Below, piece after piece: positions 42,477 through 54,430 of a stretch of DNA of 64,000 nucleotides. The notes under the pieces are model-generated. The model saw only the letters and a program-made list of their open reading frames with translations. It had not been told where the DNA came from and made no database searches. Positions within the stretch are counted from its first letter, which is position 1. Every line of letters begins with the position of its first letter. Origin of the DNA: Porphyra umbilicalis (lineage: Eukaryota; Rhodophyta; Bangiophyceae; Bangiales; Bangiaceae); the NCBI GenBank assembly GCA_002049455.2, contig KV918801.1:124001-188000 (forward strand), read 5' to 3'. The position numbers and the translations under genes are program-made.

Positions 42477-45400
42477 TTATTCCTGCAACAAGTTCATAAA
42501 ACACGCGGTCTCCGCCTCCAACAGCTCGTCCCAATCCGCACCAAGTGCAAACGACTCCTCATCATAGTTATCTTCCCCTTGCTCAGAAAGCGGCAACTTG
42601 GCACGCCTGCGATAGGCGTCGATTTTGTGCATCGTAACCGTAAGGTTGTCACTCGCCCACTTGCGGCACTCGGCAGCTTGTTTGTCCCAACAGACCTGCG
42701 ACGTGAAAGACGGGCCGTTGGCCAAAGCCTTCCCGTACCGCGTGCGCTTGTCATCCAATCGCGTGGCATTGTGCCTGCCTGGGCCCACCTTGGCAGGCGA
42801 GCGCCTCTTGCCTCGGTTGTGGGCCGCGTTCCCGGGCGCCCACGCCATGGCGGACCTCTTGACGTACGACAGGCAGCTCTCCAAGAAGTGTCAGCTGTGT
42901 ACAGTCGTGAGTTTTGGTTGTAGTGGCCGTGCCACGCCTCTAAGCCTTGCTCACTGTACCGCCCAAAGCTGCCAAACATCTCCAAGAAATCTGCAGCATG
43001 ACAGCACAGAGTGTGGAGCTTGGCGGTGACGCTTGTCCACTCAAATGCTGCTATCAATCGGTCGACAAACGCGGCAGAGTCCCGCCGGAAGGCCGCCATT
43101 TCGATTGTGGTCACATCACCAGCGCGGGTAAGGATTGGTAGGATCCGCCGCCAGGTAGCGCACGCCTCCTTGTAGTCTGCGGTCACCTTGTCAGGTACGT
43201 AGGCGGCCAACAGGTGACACACCATCAACAGCCGCTCACCAATGCGCTGACACTGGCGTCCCTCAAACGCGCCGTTGAAGTACGGCGTTGGTGACACGCC
43301 GACCGAGTGCCGCAGCGTGTCAGCCAGGTTCTGAGCGTACGTAGCGGCTGCCGCCTTGCCGCGCCAAAAATAAACCGCCTCGATGCCCAATCTGAGGAGG
43401 TAGACAGTGATCCCCAGGGTCAAATGGAGAGGCATGGGAGCAATGTGTAACGGGTCGATGATCAACAGAGGCCGATTCTCAATGGAGAGATGGTCCTCCA
43501 ACTGTAGGGGGGTTGTCAACGTATCATTCCCCCCTTCAGCGTACGCATCTGCCATCCTCTTAAAGTGATTGACAGTGCGGGGCAGGCCCCAAGCTCGACT
43601 GCCCGCCTGCATATTGCCGTAGGTTGCCACCAGCTTCCCATTTGTCTTGGTCAGCCGTCGCATTGCGGTGCAGTGCTGGCATGGCATTTTGCTGGAAGCC
43701 CCGAGGTGGCCGCACCACGTCGTGGTGAACTGATAGTCACCCGTCAATATCAGGAGCACCGCCCGTCGTTCGTCGGCCACCTTCAGCCCGCCTGTGCGCA
43801 GGGCGTCGAGATCGGGTACGTAGACGTCAGCCATCGCCGACAGTGCCGCGTGGTCGTCCTTTGCCGCTGGAAAGACACCAAATAGAATGGTTTTGCCACG
43901 ACTGCACGGGTGCTGCTGGTTGGCACAGGAGAGTACTGCTTTAGTTGAGCTAAGAACTCCCCCCTTGTCTAGCCCGAAACATATTTGTACGCTCCGCACG
44001 TCGGCCTCGTGGGTCTCGGTGGGAGAAGCTTGACCGAGAAAGGGAGACGTAGCAACAATTTCGGAACCGTCAGCGTCCCGCATGAACCGCTCAATGAACT
44101 GCTCGCTCTCAGACAGGTCATCAATCATGCCTTGGAGAGCCACACGTGGGGCTACAAGGAACGCACCCGACCCGTTGGTTGCAGCGGCATTGCGCAGCTC
44201 GTCCTCGGCGGTACGTAGATCTGCCCGCAGAGCTTGGGTGGTGGCAAGGCCGCTCGATGGTCCGAGAAGCAAGCGAAAACGCCGCCAGAGCGAGCCGCTC
44301 ACTCCGTTGTCCAGCAAGAATTGGTTTTGCAGACGTACGGGTAGTGCTGCGAGCACGGCTGCAGGAGCCACGCCGACACCCCCGCTCGCTGCAGCCCGGC
44401 GGGCCGAGTCGGCCATCGTGGCAGCGACGAGCCCTGGGTCGACCGCAAACAGTCGACCCATGGCTGTGGTAGCCAGCGCCGCGCGTCGGCGGGCCTGGCG
44501 CGACCCGACCTCGTCTTTGGTTGGCCGCGACACGCGCGCGTAGATACGCCGCTTCTTATTGGGGAACTTGATGAAGATCTCTTCAGGCCGCGCTGCAGCA
44601 AGATGCTGCAGCGCGAGCTGGCCCACCTCCTCAAGTTGTGGAGCCTCCAGGGAAGAATAGGCCCTCCGAACGAAGCGTATGGCAGAGGCGACGGCTGACA
44701 CGCCCCCTGTGCCAGGCACAACGTCCAGGGATGTCAAGGCCTCCACCCGCCAGGTACTGCCCTGCACTGGAGCCGCGTCCACGCCGCGCACACCAACAGT
44801 AGAAAAGCCATTGGTGTGCGGCGAGTCCGGACACTGCGTGAGGGGGGGTGGGGGTGACGGAGGCTGCGCACGCGCTCTTGGGGATGCTGAGCGGTAGCAA
44901 GTCCGACACAGACCCCAAGAGACCCCCCAGGCGTCCACGAAGGCCTTCTTGCTGCACCGCCGTACGTGGGTAACCAGCCAGTGGGTGTCGTCGTTGGTAG
45001 ATACCACCCCCGCATTCACGGCAGAAATCCAGGCCTCGGCCGGCGCACTCGGCCGCAAACACGCCATGCTGCAGCAGTAGCACACGAAATCAAGCGGTTT
45101 TATTTCAAACACGCGCTGTATCTGCTGAGAGGACGCCTCACTGTGACACGGGGCAGACAGGAGGCACATCCACGACCAACCAAGAAGGCCATATAGCGCA
45201 AAAAGTAGCAAGGGTCCCAAGGGTCCCGAGAGCATGACGTGAGTCAGCAAGCCATGGAGAACACATTGAGATATCAAGATGCGAAAAACAATGAACCTGG
45301 CCGTCGTCAGAGGGAGAAAGAGGAGGGCACGGACATACCATGCTGCGTAATCAACCACGCCATGAATATCAGCCGCGTCCGAAATGCAGAGTGCTGCAAC

Positions 45401-45481
45401 ACTCGGGGGAGGTATGAGTTGGGGTACCAGAGAGGTGAGCAACTGCACTGGTCGCGCTGCAGGAACGGAATGCTCCAGCAT
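42477..45481 (-). pseudogene. Large transposase-like protein with one frameshift
   Basis: ATG at 45481 (a TTG-initiated frame extends six codons further). About 865 codons are open to ~42890. The last ~135 residues continue in another frame to TAA 42477 (HFLESCLSYVKRSAMAWAPG onward), so a single-base indel near 42888 breaks an ~1000-residue protein. Features: hydrophobic N-terminal ~110 residues that may be wrongly included; Cys clusters DFVCYCCSMAC and GLCRTCY; then CFGLDKGGVLSSTKAVLSC, LILTGDYQFTTTWCGHLG with CQHC, LLIIDPLHIAPMPLHLTLG, and RYSEQGLEAWHGHYNQNSRL. This order recalls uncharacterised protist and cnidarian transposon-encoded proteins, loosely like the KDZ group. D505 and D582 are candidate metal ligands. 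I cannot fix the superfamily. Regulation: GGTGTATTTAGAATA on the minus strand lies ~120 bp upstream. Confidence 0.62.
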
Positions 45482-45629
45482 AGAGCGCTCTGTGAGCAAG
45501 AGGTCGGCCGTACGTCTCCCCGGCAGATCGACGGTTCTTCAGTCGAATGCCTTGTCTTTTTTGTCAAGCTAGTCCAAGATCTTTCACGTGGCACTGTTAT
45601 TCTAAATACACCATGTCCGCCCTTGACGA

Positions 45630-46165
45630 GGCGTGCGGTGCGCCCCGTGCGCCCCGCGCGCGCGCGCGCCCGGGGGCCCGAGTGCACCGGTGCGCCGGTG
45701 CATCCCGAGCACCCCGGGTGCCCACGCTTTCGGGGGCCCGCGTGCGCCGGTGCGCCTCAATCATCCCTCGCGTCCGCACGCGGGGAGGCCCGCGTGTGCC
45801 GGGGCGCCGGTGCGCCCCGAGCGCCCCGCGTGCCCGCGCGCCCGGGGGCCAGTGTGCGCCTGTGCGTTCGTGCGCCAGTGCGCAGTGCGCCGCGAGCTCC
45901 CATGCACATCCCCACTCGCGCCGGCGCACCCCGTGCACTGCTGCGCCCCCGCGCCCCGAGTTGGGTTGGGCCCTCGCGCTCCGTGTGCGGGTGCGTCCAA
46001 GCTCTCACGCGTGCTCCCGCGCACCCCCCGGCGCCCGCCCTCGCATGCCTGTTCGCCCGTGCGCCCCGTGCAACCGCGCACCCCGTGCGCCAGTGTGTCC
46101 AAGCGCCCGGTGCACCGGTGCGCCCGTGCGCGTTCTGCATCGGTGCGCCCGTGCGCTCCGTGGGC
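45630..46165. repeat. Degenerate GTGCGCC minisatellite
   Basis: Repeated GTGCGCCGGTGCGCC, CCCCGTGCGCC and GCGCCCGGGGGCC blocks with 12-40-bp spacing. Overlapping Pro/Ala/Arg frames on both strands are compositional. Confidence 0.7.
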
Positions 46166-46199
46166 GGAAAGGGGGGGGGGAATACGGCTCCCACTCCAA

Positions 46200-48430
46200 C
46201 CGTTTTCGCAGTTTGAGCCACCTCTCCCCCTTTGCTGTGGCATTTCCGCTGTAGGCATTTTGCTCCCTGTTCTACCCCCCCCCCCTCCCATCCATCCAAC
46301 CTATGCTGTCCCTCCGACCCCCCCTTGGTGTATGGGCGTCGACGCCGCGTCGGCCGTGGCGCCCACCTCCCCCCGCCGCTCCGCACGCACGCGCTGCCCC
46401 AGCCGGGAGCGCCTCTCCATCCACCCCACTACCCCGACCGGCGGTGGCGTCACGGAAAACCCACAGGATGCAAGGGGCGCCGGAGACGTGCCACCCCCCC
46501 CTCTCCCTCGGTGCCTCGACCGCCGTGACGGCCACCGCTGGGGGCCCTTTCTTCCTTCACACCGGGCGTGCGGCCCGCATATCTGTCGCGGGCGGGTGGG
46601 ACGGCGACTCCCATCGCCGCCAGATGCGCCCCCGACGCACAGAGCTTGCCGTCGGGACGGTGCGGGGGATCCCGGCGGATCGAAACGGTACACTGCTTGT
46701 GTCCACGGAAGGTGGGCGACGACGCGGCGGGAGGGGGGGAGGCGTGATTGTCGAAGCTGCGGACTTTCGCACGCACGTGCAGATCATCGCCCAACGCGGC
46801 GGCGGCAGTACCAGCGGCTGGACGGGGGTTGCAACGGCGGCTTTCCAGTCGGTGTTACCGCCGCGTCCTCATATATACTGCCGGCGACGGCGGTAACGAT
46901 GGCGGGACAAGGCGGGGGGGGGCGAGCGGGCGGCGAGGTCGGCGGGGGGCGGGGTGCATGTGCCGCAACCGGTCGGGCGTCCGCCCCGGACAAGGTGCTG
47001 CCGGGGGGCCGGGAATCGTCTTGCCGACTGGGGTTGGGGCGTCGGGTCTCCGCCCCACGGCACCGAGCTTCGGCGCCGTTCTCGTTGCCGGCCCGTCGGG
47101 CGGTCGGCCGGCGAGGCTCCAGATAGGCGCGGTGAGCGACGTGGCGGCGGTCGTGCGATGGTGTTTTCTCCTGCTGACGGCGGAGATGACGCCGGTGGCG
47201 GAGTTGCCACGGTGGCCGTGCCACCGCCGCCGCCCTGTCCGCCGCCGGTGGGTCCCTCTTTCATTGTTCCCCCCGCTACCCCGTCTTCCTCTCAGCCCCC
47301 ACCCCCCAGCCCGGCATCAGCACACAGTCACGCTCTCCACCCCGCTCTATTCCGCCTTTTCCCATACTCGTGGTGCGGCCGCAGACCCCCGCCGCGGCCG
47401 AATACCACCTGTGCGGCGTCCTCATTGGGCAGTATACTCGACCTCGGGTCCCAGGCGGCCGTAAGTGCCATTGCCTGCGCCCACCACCATGCCGCCGCCA
47501 GCCGCCGCGAGCGCGACCTCCCACGCGGTCCTGGTAGCGTATATGACTATGGTCACAGCGCGGCGCCGCCGCCCGACGCCGCCTCCGCCGCATGCGGGGG
47601 TGGGGGTGGACGCGGGCGTGGGGGACGGGAGCTCCCCCCGCTCCCTGCATCGGTGGAGCGCCTCCTCGTCGGCGCTGGGAGCGGCGCGTATCAGTGCAAG
47701 TATCAGCGGCAAGGTAACCCGACAAGCGCTCCGGTATGCGAGTGTTCGCGGCGGTGGCTGCAGTGGCAACGCAGCCACCGCGGCCACTGTCGTCAGCGCA
47801 CCGGCCCTCCACGACGCTCCCTGCACCCCTGCTGTCTATATGCAGGTCGCGGGCGCGTGGGGGGCGAAGGGCAGTGTCGGCGGCGGCTGTGTCGTTGCCG
47901 TCAGCGCTGCTTTGCGGTTGGGCGCGGCCGCGGCGGTAGCCGTTGGTGGAACAGTTGAGCCGGACATTCAGCCCCACAGGGAGGTGAAAGTGGATACTCT
48001 CATGCAGAAGCGGCGCGGCCGCTGTCCCGTAGGGCGGAGGGGCAGGAATATCGACTGGGTACGCTCCCCAAATGGCGCGTGCGCAGTGCCACTCATGTCT
48101 CCCCCCCCCCACCCACATCCGCGCTGCCCGCTCTTTGCCGCTGATGTGATGGCTTTGTATTGGATCCCAGAGGCTTCTACTGCATTTGCTCTCCCCAAGC
48201 CTCACTCGCATGCGTGCGTTTTTCCTGGAGGCTCCGACGGCGGCTCGGTCATTTTTTGTTCGCTTTCCGGTCGCGCGGGGCGTCAACGCAGCCGTCTATC
48301 AGCGGCATGGAGAGTCTTTGTTTTTTGTGGAGGTGAACGGTGGGGGCTGATGGGACTCTGTCGCGGCGGTGGTACCGCAATGAGGAAAAGCTTGGAAAAA
48401 ATGATTGCGAGAACCATACAATGATACAAC
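46200..48430. other. GC-rich region with protein-like fragments, unresolved
   Basis: On the plus strand, protein-like stretches occur in different frames: TELAVGTVRGIPADRNGTLL (~46640-46700), VIVEAADFRTHVQIIAQRGG (~46745), SLGSILDLGSQAAVSAIACA (~47410) and VDTLMQKRRGRCPVGRRGRN (~47990). Long C/G runs separate some of them. This could be a disordered-protein gene with indels or a relic. No domain recognised and the strand is not certain. Confidence 0.25.
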
Positions 48431-48859
48431 CGAGCACAAAAAAGAAAGGAAGGACAAGCACACTCATAGAATCACACATTAGACCATGCTTGCGGCTTGC
48501 AAAAAGGATGGCGCATCTCCAACCGGTTGCACAGTGCCTTGTAGTTGACGAACGCGGACGCGCTGTCCAAACCGCCCTTGTCCATCACCCACGCATCAGT
48601 CATCCAAAGGGCGTCGTACAGCTGCACGCCCGTCCGCTTGCCTGAGTGAGTGGCAACCTTGTTGACGTCTAGCATGCCGCAGTCGGCCAGCGCCTCCCGA
48701 ACGAGTGTCGTGAGCGCCTCGCACCCGAGTTTCTGGTTCGTGTCCCAGACCGTTGTGTCTTTACCTTTCGCCTTTCGCAGCAGTGGTCTGCATAAGATGG
48801 GCCCGGGCCTCCCCCCGCGCACCTACAACCACAGCGGGAGAACGCGTCCAGTATCCAGC

Positions 48860-49135
48860 CTGCGCAGGTGAGCGAAGAGAGCACAGCAGTGAGTTTTTGC
48901 TCCCATCCCCCCATGCTTCACCCGCACCCGCCACCGCGGCTCCGGCCACGAGACCTGGTCGGCATACACTCTGCGAGTTCATGGTGTGGTATGCCACCGC
49001 AGACCGGCCGTTCTCTGTCGGTTGTCTCGAAGCCAATGGCAATGACCAAAGTGTCTGCTGGTGACCGAGCTAAATTGTAGCACAAACCCAAGAGACAAGA
49101 AAAAAAAAAAAGATAACCCGAAACCATCAACGTAC
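48860..49135 (-). other. Intron 2 of the recombinase gene (276 nt)
   Basis: Begins GTACGTTGATGG and ends CTCACCTGCGCAG. Carries a T-rich run on the minus strand. Removing it keeps frame (phase 2). Confidence 0.7.
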
Positions 49136-49261
49136 CTTGGGTCGGACCCAAGGGGGCCTGGCCACGGCTGGCAGACGTAGACACGGCGCTTAAGTGAGTT
49201 CTTCGTCGCGTTATTGATACTCATCTTAATGCCATTCGTGGTCATACCCATGTGCTCCATA

Positions 49262-49424
49262 CTGGTAGAGAAGGGAACCAAGTCAAGCATCAACAAAGTA
49301 CAAAGAAAATCAAGTCAATGGCGCTGCTCACCGAGACCAAGGCGTCCCGACAGTGTACTGCCGAGTGGAGACACCTTCCAAATGCGATTGCAGAACAGCG
49401 ATGAACGACAGTAAACAAACGTAC
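49262..49424 (-). other. Intron 1 of the recombinase gene (163 nt)
   Basis: Begins GTACGTTTGTTTAC and ends CCCTTCTCTACCAG. Splicing joins VMLR to MEHMGMTTNG in frame (phase 2), restoring a continuous recombinase core. Confidence 0.8.
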
Positions 49425-50538
49425 CGTAACATCACGAGCTCATCATAGCGGAGCAGGAGGTTGGCACACAGCAGAGTTGAGGAGTACGCCATCAGCATCC
49501 GAGGGTCAATGCCATCAACAGTGCGCCCGGCAAAGTGCTTCGACCAGCAGCGCAACAGGTGACACGGTTCAATAGGGTCGACGCGACGCACCTCCAGCTC
49601 TCCCCGCCTCGCCCTGGTGATTGCATGCCCTTTATACATGGCGGTCATGTCGTCGGAGAGGGCAGGGTTACCAGAAAAAGTCGGAGGAATCGTCTCGACG
49701 TTTGAAGTGATCACAGACCAGCTGGACAGGCCACGCGTCGGCGCAAAGTGAGCCCGCATCGCCGCACGGAGCTGCTCCCCCATCGACTTGCCCTTCAACA
49801 GGGAGTCGGTTCTCCAATAGAAGAACCGGGCCACGTCCTTCCCCGTCTCCGCGGTCACGGCAAGCGGGTCTAAGTCGCGCGCCTCGCAAAACTCCACCCA
49901 CCCTCGCTTCCCAGTGATATAGGCATCATACTTAGTGTTGGTCGCGCTGGAAAGGAGCCCGCTAGAGATTACGCTGAGGTCATTGTCAGCGTCTGCGGGC
50001 AGGCGGCCCTCGGGGAGCGGCGGCGCCATGATGAGAGGGGGACGGGGGGGCGGCAGCTCAATGGAAGCAGACAAAAAGTGGTACGGAGAGGGAAGAGGCG
50101 GTTGTGGCCAGATCTCTTGTGAAGTGGCATCAGCCGAGCAATGAAAAGCCCTGTCCATGTTGACGGCAGAAGGCGGGACTGCTTGACAGGAGCGCAGCCG
50201 TTGGTCAGACAGGCCCTCTGAGCATGCAATCGCCAGAGCTTGTGGTCGGTCCTCGCAGTCAGCTGACAGGGGATCTCCCGTTCAGCAGCAGCTGGGGGTG
50301 ACTACGGCTGCCGAGGGGCCGCGGCGCGCGGATGATGTGCCATTCCTGATCCATTTGACAACCTAAAGGGGGGCTACGTGCGAAAGTTTCAACGTGGCGT
50401 CTCTGAATTGACTGGCCCGCCTTTTTTGTCCACCTGCCAGCTCATCTGCCCAAGTGTAGCAGGAGCTAGCTCTGCTCGCCCCAGCAGCGGTACTCTCCGT
50501 CTGCGCCGGCCTCTTTCACCCCGAGCACCTGTCCCATC

Positions 50539-51330
50539 ATGTCGCTGTTTGACGACTGCGTCGAGCAGCACGTCGGCATTCACCCTGCCGCACAACTACA
50601 AGCGGCCTTTTTTGTGCCCACCCCACCTACCGACAACGACCTACTTCTCTTTTCATCCGCTTCCAGTTTCTCCCCAGCAGATGCCGTGCCGCTCGAGCCG
50701 TGGCTCAACGAACTGGCGGCGCTGGTGCTCGGCAACGCCGTCTCGGCCGGGGAGAAGCTGCGGCGCGCGGTTTCGCAATCTGCTCGCGCCCGCGACGCAC
50801 ATCCCCCGCGCTTGTCCGCCCCTCCCACCTCCGATGACCAGGCTACTGGCCAGTCGCAGGTGACGTCTGGCACTCCGGTGGTCCTGGACGACCAAACCGC
50901 CATGGGTCGCAGCGGTCACGCGCCGACACGGGCGACGGGCAGGGCCTCGGGTAAGGGCGCCGACCTCGGCGAGGCCTTGCGTGGTGCTCCCCGGCAGCCC
51001 AACCAGGTCGTCGCCCGTGGGCTCAAGTCGGTTGACGACCTCATTCTGGCGTGGGAAGATGGGTGGAAGGGGTACGCGCCCATGAAGGGCTTCCTGCGGG
51101 GGGCGGGCGGCAAGCTGGACAAGGCGCAGGTGAACCTGCTCTTCAAGGGCAACACTGTCATGAAGAAGATACGGGAGATGGGACGGGGGAGTTTAGGAGG
51201 GCCTATGAGGTTACCACTGATGAGAAGGCTCCCACCCTGTTTAGCATCAGAACTAGAATTGAGCGGGAGAATGGGCGGGAGAGTGTGCGAGGTACTAAGA
51301 GAGGGCACGGACATATGTCAACGGCCTAGT
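50539..51330 (+). pseudogene. GCR1_C-like DNA-binding protein, divergent partner of the recombinase
   Basis: ATG 50539. Residues 1-150 are low-complexity. Residues ~158-215 read RGLKSVDDLILAWEDGWKGY, then APMKGFLRGAGGKLDKAQVN and VMKKIREM. This matches the pattern of the GCR1_C-type DNA-binding domain (basic-L-x-S-V-x-D-L ... W-x-x-G ... K-x-I). That domain accompanies tyrosine recombinases in fungal Cryptons, usually fused; here it is a separate gene. After about 51180 (GGGACGGGGGAG) the protein-like continuation shifts frame to EFRRAYEVTTDEKAPTLFSI, ending TAG at 51327-51329. The original frame runs on to 51405 with less natural sequence. So one indel probably lies in the G-run. Shares a 380-bp divergent intergenic region with the recombinase gene. 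Confidence 0.55.
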
Positions 51331-51421
51331 AGTATGTTTGTGCGTCACCAGTGCAACGGTCCCTGGCTAACACTCTTTTCTTCGCCCCTGGTCACGCCCG
51401 GTTGATACCCCCCTTTCCGCG

Positions 51422-54400
51422 CTACAGCGCATCTGCGTCCCCGGTGCCGACGCTGCCAGATGCGGCCGCCCCTTTCTCTGGTAGTTGGTCCGGACGGTGG
51501 CGGCGGGCCCCGTGATGTTGAATAGCGAGGGAGTTGATGGTGTGGACCACCCCGTGCTGAAAAGCCGGCGACGAAACGTGAAGCCCTGTCGTGGCGGTCG
51601 GCGGGGGGGTCGCCTCCAGTGAAGGGATGGCGGTGAGCTCGTCAGGAAGAGCGACGCTGACGCCAGAAACGGAAGTGACAGTGATTACGGTCGTGTCGGC
51701 TGCAGTGGCCAGCGTGGCGGCCAACGCCACTGCCGACACCCGGTCGCACCGTTGAGCGGCCGGGATGGCGCGGGCCGGAGCACGGGGCGGAGACGGGGTC
51801 AACTGCCCAATTGCGCGCGAGTTTATTGTCGGAGGGCCGGCTGGAGTGTTGCATGTTCCTCGCCCCGCGATAGTGGCGGCCGTTTCCAGCGGCGGGGACA
51901 CCACGGCCGGCCACCGCAATCGCGACAATGAGCCGGAGTCGGCGCCTGTGTCGACGCCGCGGCGCGCCCACCTCCCCCAAACAGCGTGCCTGAAAATGGG
52001 GTGGCCTCGCGGCGAGCCCGCGGGTGACGGCGGGAAACAGCGATGGAGGGGGTTCAGGGCCGCGCGCCCGGCGCCGCGGCGGTCCGTGAGCGCTGCGGCG
52101 GCGAGAAGGCAAAGGCGGCCGACTCCCCGTCGGGCAGTGGGGTTCTGGCTCCCACTGCAGTCAGCGCCCGCGGGGCGGCCAGGAGGACGAGGGACCGGCG
52201 AGTCCGCGGCGGCACGGTACCCCCGGATGCTTTGGGGAGGTGGGGGTACGATGGCCGTCTCAAAAAGGAGAGTGAAAGTCCAAGACCGCCCCGACCGCTC
52301 AAGGCAACGGCGGTCGGCACAGCGGGCGCCTGCGCCGGCGCCAAAACGGTCATTTCGGAGCCACTCAACGAAGCCGAATCCCCCGCGTCACCCATCACCG
52401 TGGGGTTATTACGGGAGGGCGGGAGAGGTGGCGTAGGCGGGCCCTGCCCGAGGTTTTCAGCCCCCTCGCCCGCCGTATACGGGGCTGCTGGGCGCCGCGA
52501 GGCCACCCCCGCTGCGCGCCGCTTTCGCTTGAGGCCGCAAGCGGTACCCCCCGCTGCCGTGCGGCGGCCGTAGTGACGGGTCGGGGTTGGGAGCGGACCT
52601 CGGCCGCATCTGCTGCCACGAGCCGCTTGGACGACGGCGCGGGCGACGTGCGGGATGTGGGGGCTCGCCGCGGAGCAGGCGGCGGCACGGTGTACGTCGG
52701 TAAGGGGGGGGGAGGGACGGCCGCAGGGTTCGACCCCTTGGCCGCAGGCGGCGGCGGTGCCCCACCAGGAACCAGCTTTATGGGAGCGGCCGAGCGCCGT
52801 CGGAGAGAGCGCACCCTCCAGCGTGGCGGTTGGCGCGCGGTCCCCGCCCCCTTTCCGGCCTGCCCCGCACGATGGCCCAACGGCCGACCCCCGCCCTGGT
52901 CAGCATGTGGTTCCCGCGCCACCCCGGCGACGGCCTCAGACGGCATCTCGGTGGCAGCGGGGGGCGGCGTGGGTAGCAGCATACCGCCGGCGGGGGTCCT
53001 GGCGTCTGCGGCCGCATCTGCCGCCATCATCAGCGCTGGAGCCGGCAACGGCGCGACGAGTGACCTGGGCGGCGGCCGCGTGAGCCACGGCTTGGGGGGC
53101 GACGTTTTCGTGTCGGCGGGCGGGTTGGTTCTGTGCGGCAGCGGCCGCGCTGGTGGCGTGCCGGTGCTGGGCGCCCCCGCAGACGCGGCGACGGACGGCG
53201 CGCCCACAGAGGCGGGCGTTGACGCCGCCCGCGTTAACGATGGGGGCGGTGGTAACGAAGAAAAGAAGTTCATCGTTTGCGGGGGCCGCAGTATGGGGGA
53301 AATCCGGCAGGGATGGGGTGGAGATGGGGAGCAGCGCCGACAGGAGCCCCCTGCACTGCCGGCTGAAAGGCGTCCCCGCTGCCCCCGGCCGCCGAGGGCG
53401 AGGTGCGTGTGCCCCCCCCCGACGGCGACGCCAACACCGGCAGCCGGCCGGCACCTACTCCCTCCTTCGCCAGCAGCGGGGAGCGCCGCGCCCCACCCCC
53501 CATCTGAGAACCACGTGGCGGGGGCGCCGACGCGGCGGCAAGCGGCCCGTGCAGTGGCATGGCGGCGCAAGAGCGCAGTGTCCACGCGGCCAGCGGCGGC
53601 GCGTCGAGCGTGGCGCACATCGTCGGACGCCCGGTTGAATGCGCCTCAGACAACGAAAGCGACAAGGCGTCTGGAGATGGTGCGGCCGACGTTGTCGGCG
53701 GCGAGCCACGGGGGTGTTTCGCCGGCAACGACCCATAACACCTGTGGGAGACCGATGTTACCCCCCCTTTCCGGAAGGCAACGGCGCTTTGTGTTCCACA
53801 CTCTACTTTGGAGACGCGGGCGGCGCGGGTCGTCGCACGGCGGCGGCCGCAGACGCCCCCGCCTCTGTAGGCCCCGGTAGCGAGAGGGCGCCCTCGGGGG
53901 GCGGGCACGAGGTCAATGGCGACCCCCACCCCCGACGGGCAATTACCGTCCCCCCCCCCCCCCTCCCGACGACAAGGCCGAGACACGCTCGCCCCCCGCA
54001 GGAGTCGGCGCCACGATCGGCGATGCAGCGACGCTGCTGCCCTCCGAAGGCGACAAGTCCATGCGGCGCCTTCTCCCTCACGTCGACAACGTGAGAGGCT
54101 GGAACGGCGGCCCGACGGCGACCGTCTTGACAGAGCCACCGCCAGCTCCGCGGCCTGCGGCGACCGACGTGGTGTCGGGCTGGGCCTGGGCCGCGATGCA
54201 CGTGGCGGTGCAGATGGGGGCGGTCGACACCGGCGCGCCCGCCGCTGCAGGCGCCTCTCAGGCGACGACCGGGTGGTCGACGCTGCCGTACGCGTGGCTG
54301 TAGATGGGTAGTCGGTCTGGGTGCGCGTCAACGCCCAGCGCCCCAGCCTCCCTGGCGGCGGCGGTGACGACACGGTGGTGGGCGACGATGGGGTGGCATT

Positions 54401-54430
54401 ACCGGCGGCGAGCAGGCGGGGGGGCGGGGG
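51422..54430. other. 3-kb GC-rich region, coding status unresolved
   Basis: Both strands have long open frames. Most protein-like on the plus strand is SMRRLLPHVDNVRGWNGGPT through TDVVSGWAWAAMHVAVQMGA to TAG 54303, preceded by a C-run at 53951-53964 that breaks its frame. On the minus strand, the segment ending at 51422 (VVHTINSLAIQHHGARRHRP) is also plausible. No domain is recognised on either strand; at most one can be real. Confidence 0.25.

Larger units (their letters stand above)
48472..50158 (-). pseudogene. Crypton-like tyrosine recombinase with two introns and an in-frame TAG
   Basis: Exon 1 runs 50158-49425 (a second ATG at 50029 also has good context), exon 2 49261-49136, exon 3 48859-48472. 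Donors are both GTACGT; acceptors are CTCTACCAG and CTGCGCAG; phases match. Exon 1 gives the N-terminal DNA-clamp domain (KYDAYITGKRGWVEFCEARD) and ends LLLRYDELVMLR, whose Arg is the first catalytic residue. Exon 2 gives MEHMGMTTNGIKMSINNATK (the beta-hairpin Lys). Exon 3 gives KVATHSGKRTG (His/Arg box) and FVNYKALCNRLE (nucleophile Tyr). Tyrosine recombinases of Crypton elements cut and rejoin DNA without DDE chemistry. Exon 3 contains one TAG (48825-48823) in PLWL-stop-VRGG, so the copy is probably dead unless miscalled. Divergent from 50539, with 380 bp between. Confidence 0.75.

Noticed and set aside
45633-47126. 497-codon plus-strand frame
   Set aside because: Crosses the GTGCGCC minisatellite; first third is pure repeat translation, and the protein-like pieces downstream are in other frames.
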